Source: Bugulina stolonifera
Taxonomy: Eukaryota; Bryozoa; Gymnolaemata; Cheilostomatida; Bugulidae
Direction of reading: 5' to 3'
NCBI GenBank assembly: GCA_935421135.1
Contig: OW285192.1
Location: 2,647,501 to 2,711,500, forward strand
DNA: 64,000 bases
A program made the translations under genes and the position numbers. The notes under the pieces were generated by a model, which saw only the letters and a program-made list of their open reading frames with translations, did no database searches and was not told the DNA's origin. Of the stretch, positions 22,901-34,200 are shown piece by piece; within the stretch, counting starts at the first letter, position 1; each line of letters starts with the position of its first letter.

Positions 22901-23291
22901 ACTCTTCCAAAGATGCAGGGGGTGCTCCTTCAAAGGCTGTTGCCATCAGTCTGCGGATGAGAGCTGCATAGTCTCTGAGTGACGTGTGGGCTGGCTGTTC
23001 CAGGGTGGACAGCTTCCATCGGGCTTCTCTGGCAGATAGTCCATACTGTTCCCTCAGTCGGGAAAATATCTCTTCGACTGATCGGGGTCGGCCGCATTCT
23101 TGTGCGGGCCCGTGTAGGGCGGCTCTAAGCCGTATGAGGCGTGCTCTGTCATTCCAGTTGCAACGCTCTGCCATAGCGGTGAAGTCTTCTATGAAGAGTT
23201 CGACGTCCTCTTGTCCGTTGTAGCTGAGTGTTTTGAGGTCCTGCTCGGCCTGGTACATTACCTGCTGAAGCAGGTTCCTTATTCGGTCCAT
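19953..23291 (-). CDS. 1112-residue gag-like protein with an unusual double zinc finger
   Basis: The ATG at 23291 lies about 310 bp after the primer site. The stop TAG is 13 bases before the 3' LTR. Residues 1-170 resemble a Ty3/gypsy gag helical domain (EDVELFIEDFTAMAERC, then LIRLRAALHG, SRLREQYG and SLRDYAALIRRLM). Residues 200-310 hold three to four copies of a roughly 30-residue unit with VPVDEPIPT, then long Pro/Ser/Thr-rich stretches. At about residues 766-815 comes C-x2-C-x11-H-x3-H followed by FYCRCG and a second C-x-C-x12-H-x7-C set, in place of the usual CCHC knuckle. The C terminus is helical (QQLAELKPRIHYLASRQQ). The protein likely forms the particle and binds nucleic acid. The finger function is inferred only. 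Confidence 0.8.
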   Translation of the reverse strand: MDRIRNLLQQVMYQAEQDLKTLSYNGQEDVELFIEDFTAMAERCNWNDRARLIRLRAALHGPAQECGRPRSVEEIFSRLREQYGLSAREARWKLSTLEQPAHTSLRDYAALIRRLMATAFEGAPPASLEEWAVEKFCLSVHDRGLRWYYTWLQPDDMEEALETGTAFQSNKGGKANPPKPQEELPADLLRKALHTLLQKCQGTDDGPTDTLEPVPVDEPIPTGAQQGEGGPPHTGRPQRPTDTSEPVPVDEPIPTEAKPKKSGPNHNGRPLRPTDTSEPVLVEEPIPTKPKVKSSHSKQKTPRVTSPSHSRPTASPAPVTVDEPKPTRPTPGKKRPHSKPNTSEVTTDHPPRLKGRLICPAPSDQTSQGKPDLSSTQKDQQDLATSRPDTNQQLIPAQIQYAPTDDLSCVELPDTTVQVRGLRIDTEQTVLDQNRELPLNLSKNVQVSTARPDPEDAKCRVAEPQDIIPTTEIQSILPAVQVHKAKRSCTESSIAEQFQPKIQIAELSKSPKVDKKQSKATIAVFPRLFDESNKENVPEALPTIEPIAHPSASINTTAHRRVVLSRPALHRSTCTPTCSNSCTPRVTGEVNSSTRILSHSRADETATPPSMDHSNQPVFTAEGKQISVLPVRTESELEVQSTPARLSGMNSLSLPTRHRPVGTEENSPEHSHRKEHELEGGGYTSDELCVVDASPLRKTLTPDGTPPPTPPPVTSTLKLATIKLHKLTDKLPIESSQHSGATKPWISTFTQQARDDLARRSQPNLKCAKCGFSGTLKRLNIHIWQHFARFYCRCGRSSVSRDALGHHFSRRSSICGKRLFLTDGPSYGALMEWWGVKDPPPFLPCRPTMDGQSGTNKPVYLPSSSSTRKRPPKRRHSPSPEQTPDSAPSDATSSSSSSPTTPAGPSLWRPPASTSAISVGPPGRRGRLPSWKTRPAPRKSMPAPQSGPLYEGSPPKVSCAASCTASPTLLIEPLQSRPTLEVSPHRSPYTPARDLLRATPDSPAVQSPPPASPVLTQPNATRPASPDPSFMQQLAELKPRIHYLASRQQVGDTLRQHLEPLYAREIALRELANQHLNHPQQLQLVQADLDIVSRESTLYRTLLNLTLETPMT

Positions 23292-23604
23292 GTCGGTAGG
23301 GTGTCGGGTAGTGAGTAAAACTGCTTTGGTTTGTTAGGCCGTGTCGGCCTAATGGTCGTACTGAGTACCGTCAATCTGTTCTGGATCCGAGGTCGGTCTT
23401 TGATTGAAGATCCGGCGTAGGTCGGGCTACATCCAGCGGAACCACGAGAATTATGGGTGCACTTTAGCGTTTGTCACCTTCTCGTATCCAAGGTTCCCGG
23501 GTCCGAGTCCTAAATCGCCGTAGAAGTATTGAAGAATGAGGTCGGCCGGTCACCCGAGTCCGAGGTCACCTTCCTTCTCTTCGTATCGTAAGAGTACGAC
23601 CTTA

Positions 23605-23624
23605 GAATCCCACCGCTGCCACCA
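23605..23624 (-). promoter_or_regulatory. tRNA-Leu primer-binding site
   Basis: The plus strand here reads GAATCCCACCGCTGCCACCA. This is the 3' end, with CCA, of animal Leu tRNAs of the AAG/TAG type as I recall them. It is one base from the 5' LTR, so on the element's coding strand it is a 20-nt perfect primer site. Confidence 0.85.
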
Positions 23625-23625
23625 A

Positions 23626-24288
23626 TGTAATGGTTTCTGTGATTTGGTGCGGTCGTCCTTGGACGACTATCGACCCAGAAATGAAGTGCCTATGAGTGGT
23701 AATAGGACTTCGCATTACATGAAAGATCGAGCGGTCTCAGTAGCCCAAATACTACCAAAGACGACCCATCTGATCTCAAGTCCGACCTTCAGACTATACA
23801 GTGAAAGAGAGTAATTCAACCTAGTAGGCGGTTCGCAGAGCGAATGACCTAGTAAAAGGAAGAGAAAGTCCCTGTATCAAGTATAGATGTGTCTTTATTG
23901 AAAGCCAAGCGTAGACTGAGACAATGAACAGTAAAACAGTGCCCTTTATATAGTATAAGGACTTCCGGCCGACATGACGTCGGGAAAAGACGACGTGTGG
24001 TCGTCCGGAAGTTGCGCAACAAGATGGCCGCCGGAAGCCCGACGGCCGACCCAAAATAGGTCGGGTTCTACAAAAGTTGCTTATAATGGTCCAATTCATG
24101 TACAAAATGAATATCAATGGATTCTGAGAGGTCGGGCCTCTGTACATGGGTATAAAAGGCATTAAAAGACTTAGAAATAATCATACAATCATATATAACA
24201 ATATAAGAGTAGAGTACAAGCAGATATATACATGTATGCACGCAATAATGAGTGTCAGATGTAAGATACGACTGGGCGTACCATCACA
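23626..24288 (-). repeat. 5' LTR of the gag-only element
   Basis: 663 bp, same length and apparently the same sequence as 19277-19939. It should contain the element's promoter for minus-strand transcription. Confidence 0.9.
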
Positions 24289-24400
24289 ATACTTTACCCA
24301 AAGACTCTCTCATACACTAGTTATACAAGTTTGTAACATTTACAGTTTACGTCACACAGCCTATCTCGGTCTAACCTACCAATTGACCACAACTACACGC

Positions 24401-24812
24401 ACACCTACTATTGATTGGTCATGCGTACTTTCAATTGGTCACACCTCCTACCAATTGGTCACACCTGCTACCAATTGGTCACACCTGCTACCAATTGGTC
24501 ACACCTACTATCAATTGGTCACACCTACTATCGATTGGTCACACCTACTACCAATTGGTCACACCTACTATCGATTGGTCACACCTACTATCAATTGGTC
24601 ACACCTACTATCGATTGGTCACACCTACTACCAATTGGTCACACCTACATGTACTACCGATTGGTCACACCTACTATCGATTGGTCACACCTACTACCAA
24701 TTGGTCACACCTACTATCGATTGGTCACACCTGCTATCGATTGGTCACACCTACTATCAATTGGTCACACCTACTATCAATTGGTCACACCTGCTACCAA
24801 TTAAACACACCT
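24401..24812. repeat. 20-bp tandem array
   Basis: About 20 copies of CACACCTACTATCAATTGGT, with CAATTGG and CGATTGG variants. It ends about 19 bp from the stop codon of the CA10-like gene, so that gene's 3' UTR must run through it. Confidence 0.95.
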
Positions 24813-24830
24813 GCTATCAGTTAGTGGCAC

Positions 24831-27800
24831 TCATCCTACCTGCTCAGGAAAGTTGATGTTTGTCCTCAGAGCTCTTCTTTTCAGGTTTTGGACTGGTCGG
24901 TAGTTATTCTGGAGAGCAGCTTTCACCTTTGAGTTCTCATCGGTTCTGACAGTTTGTCTGAGGAGACCGAGCTGTAGAGAGCAATGTATAACACTAATTA
25001 CTGCAGCTACTGTATAGAGCAATGTACATGTGTAACATGGTTAAGTGATAGTCGAGTCACCAACAAGTACCTGCTCAGAAGTGACATATACTGGCTTGTT
25101 CATGATAATCCACACCACAGTTTCGTCACACCCGGGTCTAGTAAGTGACCCTTCGTACGTGATGTAGTTCCGTGTGTGCGGAAGGAGCTCGTGTACAGAA
25201 AACTTAGCTACTGCCTTCTCTTGACCTGTGATCATGAATATTATATAATATATATGTACATGCATATATATAGTTATAATATTACGTAATAGATAGGCAT
25301 GACATGACATGACATAATATGTAATATCGGCCTAAAATATTGGCCTTGCACGATTTAAATACATTATTACAAACTGCTCTACACAAACTCCCTACCTCGA
25401 TACTGAACATGTGATGCCCCGTTCACTAGCTGACCAATAGGAGAGGAGACGCTGTTATTCACACCGACCAATAGAGATACAACTGCAAGACCATGGTTTG
25501 ATTCCTCTGCTACTGACATATTGTTATACATCTGGCTGTTATAGGCGTATATCTGTACCTAAACAATGGTACAAGACTACAAGTGTAAATAATAATATGG
25601 CCTTAGACCACAGCATATCTATTATAATCATAGCAAACTCTACCAATGACATAACATGTCCCTATATAGTAACATAGCTACTGTATGACAGTGTACTCTG
25701 CCAATAATAAATAACAGTTCATCATGAAGCAGAGCACCATGGAAGCAACACTCAACTTAATCTATTTTAAAGTCTTGGCTACCAACCATATATATTTCTT
25801 GATAGCCGTAGCGTGTACTCAGATAATAGCATGGTTACTTGTCAAATTGTAATAAGAACAGATACCAAACCTCAGCAGGAAATGCCTTTCCGTCGACTGT
25901 ATGTTCACTGCCTCGTTTGTTATCACTACCAAAGTGTATGACAAGTTTGTCCACTTTGTACTGGTAGCTAAGGGGACCGTCGGTCAGCTTTATATCAGTA
26001 GCGGAACTGTCGAGGAATACAGTGAGGTCATGACCTGTATTCTTCATGGTTCCGGAGATCTACATGTACAATGTAGTTACTATAGTCTAATACATGTGCA
26101 TGTATATACATATACATGTAGTCAGTATATACATGTACATGTATATAGTAACTACAAGTAAATACACACGTATACATGTATACACACATATACATGTATA
26201 CATGTATTATATACATGTATATACAGTACATGTGTATACATGTACTGTATACTCGTATGTATCTACTCGTAGTTACTATATACATGTACATGCACATGTA
26301 TATAGTAACTACAAGTAAATACACACGTATACATGTATACACACATAATACATGTATACATGTATTATGGGAAAAATTCTACATTATCTATAGACCAAAA
26401 TTGGCTACATTAAACAACAGAAACGAACTTGTATCCACTTGTAGGCATGCCCGAAAACACCTGCTAGGGCAGATTACATAACTTTATAACTTTACGTCAT
26501 CCTTAACACAATGCAAACAGTAATGCCTTTTTTTTTAAAAAATCTTCACATCAAGTTGTACGCAATGCATGATTTATTTTACCTGATGAGTACTTGAAGT
26601 ATGAAACTACGTAGTAGTGAAATAAATCAAATAAATTAAAAATCGTCAATTGCACCTACGTTATAATAGTTTATAATAGCTCTAGGACAATACCACGTCC
26701 TATAGAGCACTTTACCCGACGATATAAAATCAAATATTTATTTATACATGTATACATGTGTATACATGTACTGTATATGTATCTACTTGTAGTTACTATA
26801 TACATGTACATGTACATGTACATGTACATGTACATGCACATGTATATAGTCAATACATTGGTTACTTTGGGTCAACTAAAGTTATATCATGACTGCACAA
26901 CTCAGAAATATATCATGCTACTAGATAAGAGTAGTGAGCACAGCTGGGTGTTCCTATATATCAGATATATCATTATCAAATATCATAATCACATGCATGT
27001 CACAAATTGAGAATTGTCTACCCATGTTTAAATCATTAGGACTCCTGCTCCAACAATTAAGAATTATCTGTCCATATTTTTCAAGAATAATCTAACTGCA
27101 CCGTAGAATACATTGCATTAATAATAGTATGAAAGACAGAGTTATACTATATTCTACACAATCATTCCAACGCTCAACCATTGCATGTATTATTTTGTTC
27201 AACTTTATGCCTACAAGTAGAGGTTACATCTTATTCGCATATTTAGTAAAAAAAATAAATGAGTGAAATAATAAAACTTGACACTGACCTTGTGCTTGCT
27301 TAGGAAGATATGTTTAAGGTTGGCGTCATACAAGAGGTCCGACGGAATGATGTCTATTGGTGACTGTCTCTGCCCATATGTACACAGCCTCCATTTGGGG
27401 TTGTAGTTACCCCAGGCAGCTGTTCCTACAGTAGGACATACATGTATATAGTAAAGTATAGGAGCATATTCTGTACACCAAGCTGAAACTACACGGCATG
27501 TGTAACTTTCAACAGCCTGCAGAGAGTTTATGGCTTTTCAGAAGAAAGTGAACCGCTCAAGTCCATTACACACCTGACAGACAAACAGAAAAAGCTCCAA
27601 GGACGACAAAAATTCCGTCATGAGTTCTTGCCAGGATTTATAAAAGTTGGTAAGTAGGGGAGACATACACATGTATCTCTAAATAACATGAGGCTAGTCT
27701 TTGGAAAGGACATTTCACCATTATCAGCGCCCTTACCTGTCAACTGAACGATGGAGGTAAAGTGACCATACTCAGGTCAAAGTCCCCTAAACATTTGACA

Positions 27801-29867
27801 AGGGAAAGCGTGGGTAACGATTAGTTTTTTCTCTCCTAAGCTTGATCACCTTATTATTACACACACACACACGAGAAGCCAGCATTGTTTAAGAATGGAA
27901 AAATCACTGTTTCCTTCCAGAATTGTCACTCAGAGACCACCTTTTACAACCAATGAAATAAAAGTTAGCTGGTTTAAAAATCTATGTAGTGCGCTTCACA
28001 GAATTTAAACCTTTTTTTTCCCTTTTGAAGCATCACAAGAGTATGACATCACAACTGTCTCTCTTGTCACTTCTCATTAGCTTATATCAGAGTGTCTGGC
28101 ATTGATTTCAACCACTTAGATAACATGCCATTATGGTGCATAAAGTATAAACTGGCAGGTAGAGTAAGTGATTGATTAATCTTATAATATTAATTGTTAA
28201 ACAAAAGAGGAGATAGTGTAGCCTAATGAATGCATGATATTATTTAGCCTCAAGTCCTACTTGTAACCTACTTGAAGTACTTGCAGGAAGTAAGGCTATT
28301 ATGCCTGCTGACCGTTAGAGCTTAATTCAACAGTTTGATTGTTTACTGCCCTCAGGCTGACGCATTGGCATATACTTGTACATGTAACATGACATGCTGT
28401 CAATTATCCTACAACTAAGCACTGCTGTTGGAGCGCTCACCTCCCCTCCCCACCTGACGGTGACACAGAGCTGTAAATACACAGGCTGACACTTAAGAGA
28501 ATTTCACAACTCCATAAACAACCCACTAATGTTCAACACCCCCTATGCAATGAATGTATGGGAGGCGAGATATGACTCCTGAATGCATGGGTAACAGAAA
28601 CCAACAGCCAATTAAATCCAAGCTTTGTATCAGCAGGCTGGAGGAAAGACAACTCCCTGGTATCTCCATTAGTATAGCTAGAACCCAGCTCATGCTGGTA
28701 TCCACTGTACCACTACCAGGAAGGCAATGGACTAAATATAACTCACCCTGATACTTGCAGAACGGAATGTAATTATATCCCAGGTCAAACCATGACTCAT
28801 CAGAACTGAATTAAACCATGGAAACCCACTCTATGTAACACAATACGTGTATACGTACATGCATATTCACAATTTTTTCCATAGAGTGAACAGAGACAAA
28901 CTCATGCAACTATAATGCCCATAGCAAGTCCTGAGCCAATTCACCTTGAGCAGCTGAACATGTGGTAGAGCAAACTCTATGTTGATGTGAACAAAAGCAA
29001 ATCAAGTCTGTACAAACTGCTGAGAGCCAGTGATGACTGAGTTCAACTAACTTATCCTATTCAGTACGTGGAGAAAACTAGACTGATCAACTGCAGCTAG
29101 AACAACTCTTTGACAGGGCATATACATAAGGGACATAATAGCTGGGTGCAAGGAGTCAATAGTTTATATGCTCAGCAGCCTAGTGTCATAAGATTGTAAC
29201 ATATTATACTATACATACATACTGGAAAAATCCGAATATTCAAATAGGCCTACATAATGGTGGCTTATGTGTACATTGTATTTGTATATCTACATGTACA
29301 TTGTATACTGCAGGTACATTGTACATGTATATTATCATTATTACATATAGGTGCTTGCAGCAGCAAGTATAACTGTACGTATCATACCTGACAACCCTTC
29401 ATATGTCCACCACAGATCCCATTTTGTTTCTTCTTTATTCCCAATGGTTAGGCTGGCAAACATTAAGAAGCCGACTGTAAATAATAAATATATAACATTT
29501 TATTACATACATGTATATGTACATTTCCTAATTCTATAATACCTTACAATATATACATTTATATATCATAATTATATAACATAATATATATGTGTACGTA
29601 GCACAATTAATAGACCCATTAATTATTAAACTCCAATTACATTGAAGTATATCCATACTTGGTTTGCTCATATTTGCACTGAAATACTAAACCTACAACG
29701 AAATAAACATGTAAAGTATAAAAACAACTTTCTGTTGAAAATATTTTAAGCTACATTAATTACATGGTACACTATATTTACATGTATACTATCTTCAATG
29801 TACATGTGTATGATATAGCTTGCATTATATACTTACCTATTAAAGCAAGAGCTGAAACCATGCCCAT
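24831..29867 (-). CDS. CA10: Carbonic anhydrase-related protein, CA10/CA11 type (acatalytic, secreted)
   Basis: Seven exons join in phase on the minus strand: 29837-29867, 29388-29474, 27289-27425, 25871-26059, 25396-25558, 25071-25225, 24831-24971 (300 aa, against about 328 for human CA10). Residues 1-22 form a signal peptide (MGMVSALALIVGFLMFASLT). Conserved blocks are WWTYEG, YGQRQSPIDI, HFGSDNKRGSEH, ITYEGSLTRPGC, WIIMNKPVYVT and NYRPVQ with LRTNINF. Of the three zinc His of active enzymes only one remains (LVIHFG; EVQIYAYN has Gln), the same pattern as CA10/CA11, which are synaptic or extracellular ligands rather than enzymes. The last codons read through a perfect donor (CAG/GTAGGA), so another 3' exon may exist. 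Human CA10 has about 20 further residues. Confidence 0.88.
26085..26370. repeat. ACATGTATAC-type simple repeat, palindromic
   Basis: This intronic run of TACATG/TATACATG words contains two near-identical blocks of about 70 bp (about 26145-26210 and 26300-26370), each beginning ATAGTAACTACAAGTAAATA. Between them lie inverted copies (GTAGTTACTATATACATG). A similar run is at 26740-26850. Confidence 0.85.
26740..26850. repeat. TACATG microsatellite
   Basis: (TACATG)n with flanking GTAGTTACTATATACATG, like the 26.1-26.4 kb block. It lies in the same intron of the CA10-like gene. Confidence 0.9.
27430..29387. other. Large intron of the CA10-like gene
   Basis: About 2 kb without a supported exon. 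A segment near 28745-28800 has a donor-like end but does not join in frame with its neighbours (see rejected items). It includes simple CA and TACATG runs. Confidence 0.5.
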
Positions 29868-31296
29868 AGTGAAGACAACTGTGTGAATACAGAGAGAGAG
29901 GTATGATCCAGTACACTGGGGAGATGGAGGTAGAGGATAGATAGAGGAGGGGATGTTACCAGCCAAGTGAGAGACTGATAGCTGTACAGTTATACCTTAT
30001 TGATCAGACTTGACTTAATTAATATATTGTCAGCGTGAAGTCTGTTTAAATGAGATGGATATTAAAGAATGCCTCCAACACTACACATTAATTATATTAT
30101 AGGATGTAAACATTGCTGATTACTATATTGATATAAGTGTATATAATTAGATTATACTGTCATGGACACTACTTCACTATTATAGCTATTGTACATGACG
30201 TGATAGTATAGTATCTTATATATTGTACAGCACATCATGTGATATGCATGTAGTATAGATACTTGTATATTATAATTATGTGTGACATATTATATATGTA
30301 CATGTCGCTGCCCCAATGTTCAAATGTTCTAAATCACCAAAATGTCAATTTTGGAAAACACTTTTTAAAGCCTTTAAATTTTTTAACGAACAGGACAATT
30401 GGCTAATTGCATATACAGGTAAATATTGCAGATAAGAGCTAAAAAGTCACCTACTCAGTAAACATGAGTGTGTAAACTACCAACTTAGACAAGATGATCA
30501 ATTTAAAACAAAAATCGTTTAGAACAAATGAATATTGGGGCAGCGATATATATATAACACTAACACTTACAAGCCTCCAGTGCTGTACACTATTTTTATA
30601 GAATTGAGTGGTGGAGGGGGGGGGGGGGGGGTTCCCAAGACTATATAAAGAAGGCAACTTCTCCAGCTTAAATAGAGACTGTGAATAAGTGATAGTAAAC
30701 TACAGTAGACCAGTGATGACACCAAAGGGCAGTATACCGCTGGTTGCTATGGAGATCTACATGTACGTAGCATCAACTAACATGAGGAACTGCATCCTTT
30801 GACAAAGTCAAAGATAAAAACTAAATGACCAATAATAAATTTACAGCAGAGATGACCATACTTATATTTTACTGTTTATTTATTCCCATCACATGAGGGA
30901 TAGTTTGAATTAAATTGCATAATGATTAAATGTTATATTAGAATAAATAATCATAGGGTTATTGGTAGTATAGGAAATGCATAGCACTTGGAATATGCAA
31001 TAAATAAATATAGAAACACATAGTCAGAAAGGGCAGTCAGCATCACATGATTACACATAAACATGTATGTAGATCTATCATAGTACATGTATATGACAAG
31101 GTGTACAGGTACTTGCAGTCTGTAGGTAGAGTAGATTATTATGACACAGTATGCAGGTACTTGCAGTCTGTAGATGAAGTATATGACACAGTAAACAGGT
31201 ACTTGTAGTCTGTAGATACATGTAGAGAGAGGATATGACACAGTATGCAGGTACTTGTATAGTATCAGTAGAGAAGACAGGAGTCCATTCATCTGT
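29868..31296. other. Intergenic region between the CA10-like gene and COG3
   Basis: AT-rich. It has a G run of about 18 near 30614-30632. On the minus strand, AATAAATAAA at 30875-30884 is a likely COG3 poly(A) signal about 415 bp past the stop codon. No gene seen. Confidence 0.5.
30875..30884 (-). terminator. Probable poly(A) signal of COG3
   Basis: Plus-strand TTTATTTATT gives overlapping AATAAA on the minus strand, downstream of the COG3 stop at 31297. It is the first clear signal seen, but no cleavage site evidence is available. Confidence 0.4.
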
Positions 31297-34200
31297 TCAC
31301 TTGGTAGACAGCACAAGCATTATCTGGATAACAGAACACCATTTCACGTTATAGTATAGGCTACACATTACTCAGTTACTCTGTGACTACAAAATGGTCG
31401 GAATGTGGCAGATAACCTCTAATTGAAGGCTCTTGGACGAGACAACGTCAATAGTTTCCTGTAGCACAATGACATATAAATCTCTGAACCCACCAATAAT
31501 GATACATGTATAATATTATAAATATATAATTGTATTACATCATGTCCATTACACCATGTAAGGCATATAATGTACTAATCTGATGAGTCGATAATATTTA
31601 GATGAGGGTATCACACTGACTAGTGTTATAATGTCTATTATAATATCCTCAACTATAACTATATACATGTATATACAGTAGAGGTAACTGAACTCACCTG
31701 TTCCATACTAGGACATGCAATGATCTGTATCTCCTCTTCACTATATTCTCTGTTTACTATCTCTATAACAGCCTGATAGTCCTTCTGTACTCGGGCCTGC
31801 AGTAGAATATCAAAATGTATTATAATGTGAACATATTGCACACATAGAAATATAAAATACACAGTACATGAAGCTACATATTCATGCACATGCAGTGACA
31901 TCAACATGTCAAGGCATTTACTTACTCTAATGGGTTTGAACAAGATAGCCTCAGTTTCACGGTTAGATAGATAGAGTGACATTGTCTGGTGGACGTGGGG
32001 TACCCGAGACTTGAGAACTCTGTATGACTCAGCTATACATTCTCTCACTGCCTCAGCCTTAGCAAACGGTTGACCAGTAAGCTGGGAAGGGGTACCCTTG
32101 TCAGCTGCCAACTTCTGCATAACGTTTACCTGTCGGTCATCATATATAACATTATACAGTAGATTGATAGATGGAGTAGTAGCCTAGCATACTAACACAA
32201 AGTATACAGTGTGATAGCACCAGTGAGACAAACCGCTACAGCTATGAGCTATGACATACATATGCATGTACACATACCTTAGTAACAAAGTCCTGAATGC
32301 GTGAGAGCAGTTGTGAAGTAACTTGTTCTATAAACTCAGCACAGGATACTTTCAGTTGATGGTCAACATCCTGTTTAGAGTCCATCAAATACTCTGTGGC
32401 CTGAGGAGTGCCCTGTGAGTAGTGTATGTACACATATATAATAGTATATACTAGTGATACAGTAGTGTATGTACACATATATAATAGTATATACTAGTGG
32501 TACAGTAGTGTACGTACACATATATAATAGTATATACTAGTGGTACAGTAGTGTACGTACACATATATAATAGTATATACTAGTGATACAGTAGTGTATG
32601 TACACATATATAATAGTATATACTAGTGGTACAGTAGTGTATGTACACATATATAATAGTATATACTAGTGGTACAGTAGTGTATGTACACATATATGAT
32701 AGTATATACTAGTGATACAGTAGTATATGTACACATATATAATAGTATATACCAGTGATACAGTAGTGTATGTACACATATATGATAGTATATACTAGTG
32801 ATACAGTAGTATATGTACACATATATAATAGTATATACTAGTAGTACAGTAGTGTATGTACACATATATAATAGTATATACTAGTGATACAGTAGTGTAC
32901 GTACACATATATAATAGTATATACTAGTGATACAGTAGTGTATGTACACATATATAATAGTATATACTAGTAGTACAGTAGTGTATGTACACATATATAA
33001 TAGTATATACTAGTGATACAGTAGTGTATGTACACATATATAATAGTATATACTAGTAGTACAGTAGTGTATGTACACATATATAATAGTATATACTAGT
33101 GATACAGTAGTGTATGTACACACATATAATAGTATATACTAGTGATACAGTAGTGTATGTACACATATATAATAGTATATACTAGTGATACAGTAGTGTA
33201 TGTACACATATATAATAGCATATACTAGTGATACAGTAGTGTATGTACACATATATAATAGTATATACTAGTGATACAGTAGTGTATGTACACATATATA
33301 ATAGTATATACTAGTGATACAGTAGTGTATGTACACACATATAATAGTATATACTAGTGATACAGTAGTGTATGTACACATATATAATAGTATATACTAG
33401 TGATACAGTAGTGTATGTACACATATATAATAGCATATACTAGTGATACAGTAGTGTATGTACACATATATAATAGTATATACTAGTGATACAGTAGTGT
33501 ACGTACACATATATAATAGTATATACTAGTGATACAGTAGTGTATGTACACATATATAATAGTATATATTAGTGGTACAGTAGTGTATGTACACATATAT
33601 AATAGTATATACCAGTGATACAGTAGTGTATGTACACATATATAATAGTATATACTAGTGATACAGTAGTGTATGTACACATATATAATAGTATATACTA
33701 GTAGTACAGTAGTGTATGTACACATATATAATAGTATATACTAGTGATACAGTAGTGTATGTACACACATATAATAGTATATACTAGTGATACAGTAGTG
33801 TATGTACACATATATAATAGTATATACTAGTGATACAGTAGTGTATGTACACATATATAATAGCATATACTAGTGATACAGTAGTGTATGTACACATATA
33901 TAATAGTATATACTAGTGATACAGTAGTGTACGTACACATATATAATAGTATATACTAGTGATACAGTAGTGTATGTACACATATATAATAGTATATACT
34001 AGTGATACAGTAGTGTATGTACACATATATAATAGCATATACTAGTGATACAGTAGTGTATGTACACATATATAATAGTATATACTAGTGATACAGTAGT
34101 GTATGTACACATATATAATAGTATATACTAGTGATACAGTAGTGTATGTACACATATATAATAGCATATACTAGTGATACAGTAGTGTATGTACACATAT

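Larger units (their letters stand above)
19277..24288 (-). mobile_element. Intact gag-only LTR retrotransposon (non-autonomous)
   Basis: Two 663-bp LTRs (19277-19939 and 23626-24288) look identical, begin TGTAATGGT, end ACCATCACA, and are flanked by the 4-bp duplication ATAC (19273-19276 and 24289-24292). A 20-nt exact match to a Leu tRNA 3' end, a polypurine tract and a single long ORF fill the 3.7-kb interior. There is no protease, reverse transcriptase or integrase. The layout is that of TR-GAG/LARD-type non-autonomous elements, which borrow enzymes from a relative. The identical-looking LTRs and intact ORF indicate recent insertion. It lies just downstream of the CA10-like gene, in the same orientation. 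A second copy starts at 61333. Confidence 0.9.

Noticed and set aside
28745..28800. Possible extra exon of the CA10-like gene
   Set aside because: It has a donor-like end, but the direct join of 29388-29474 to 27289-27425 gives the expected family sequence (WWTYEG then TAAWG). Including the segment needs a wrong phase.
29868..29966. Upstream extension of the CA10-like first exon
   Set aside because: The extended frame needs a non-ATG start. The ATG at 29867 gives a clean signal peptide.
30612..30634. Poly-G run as a functional G-quadruplex
   Set aside because: It is a simple homopolymer in intergenic DNA with no supporting context and may be of uncertain length in the assembly.
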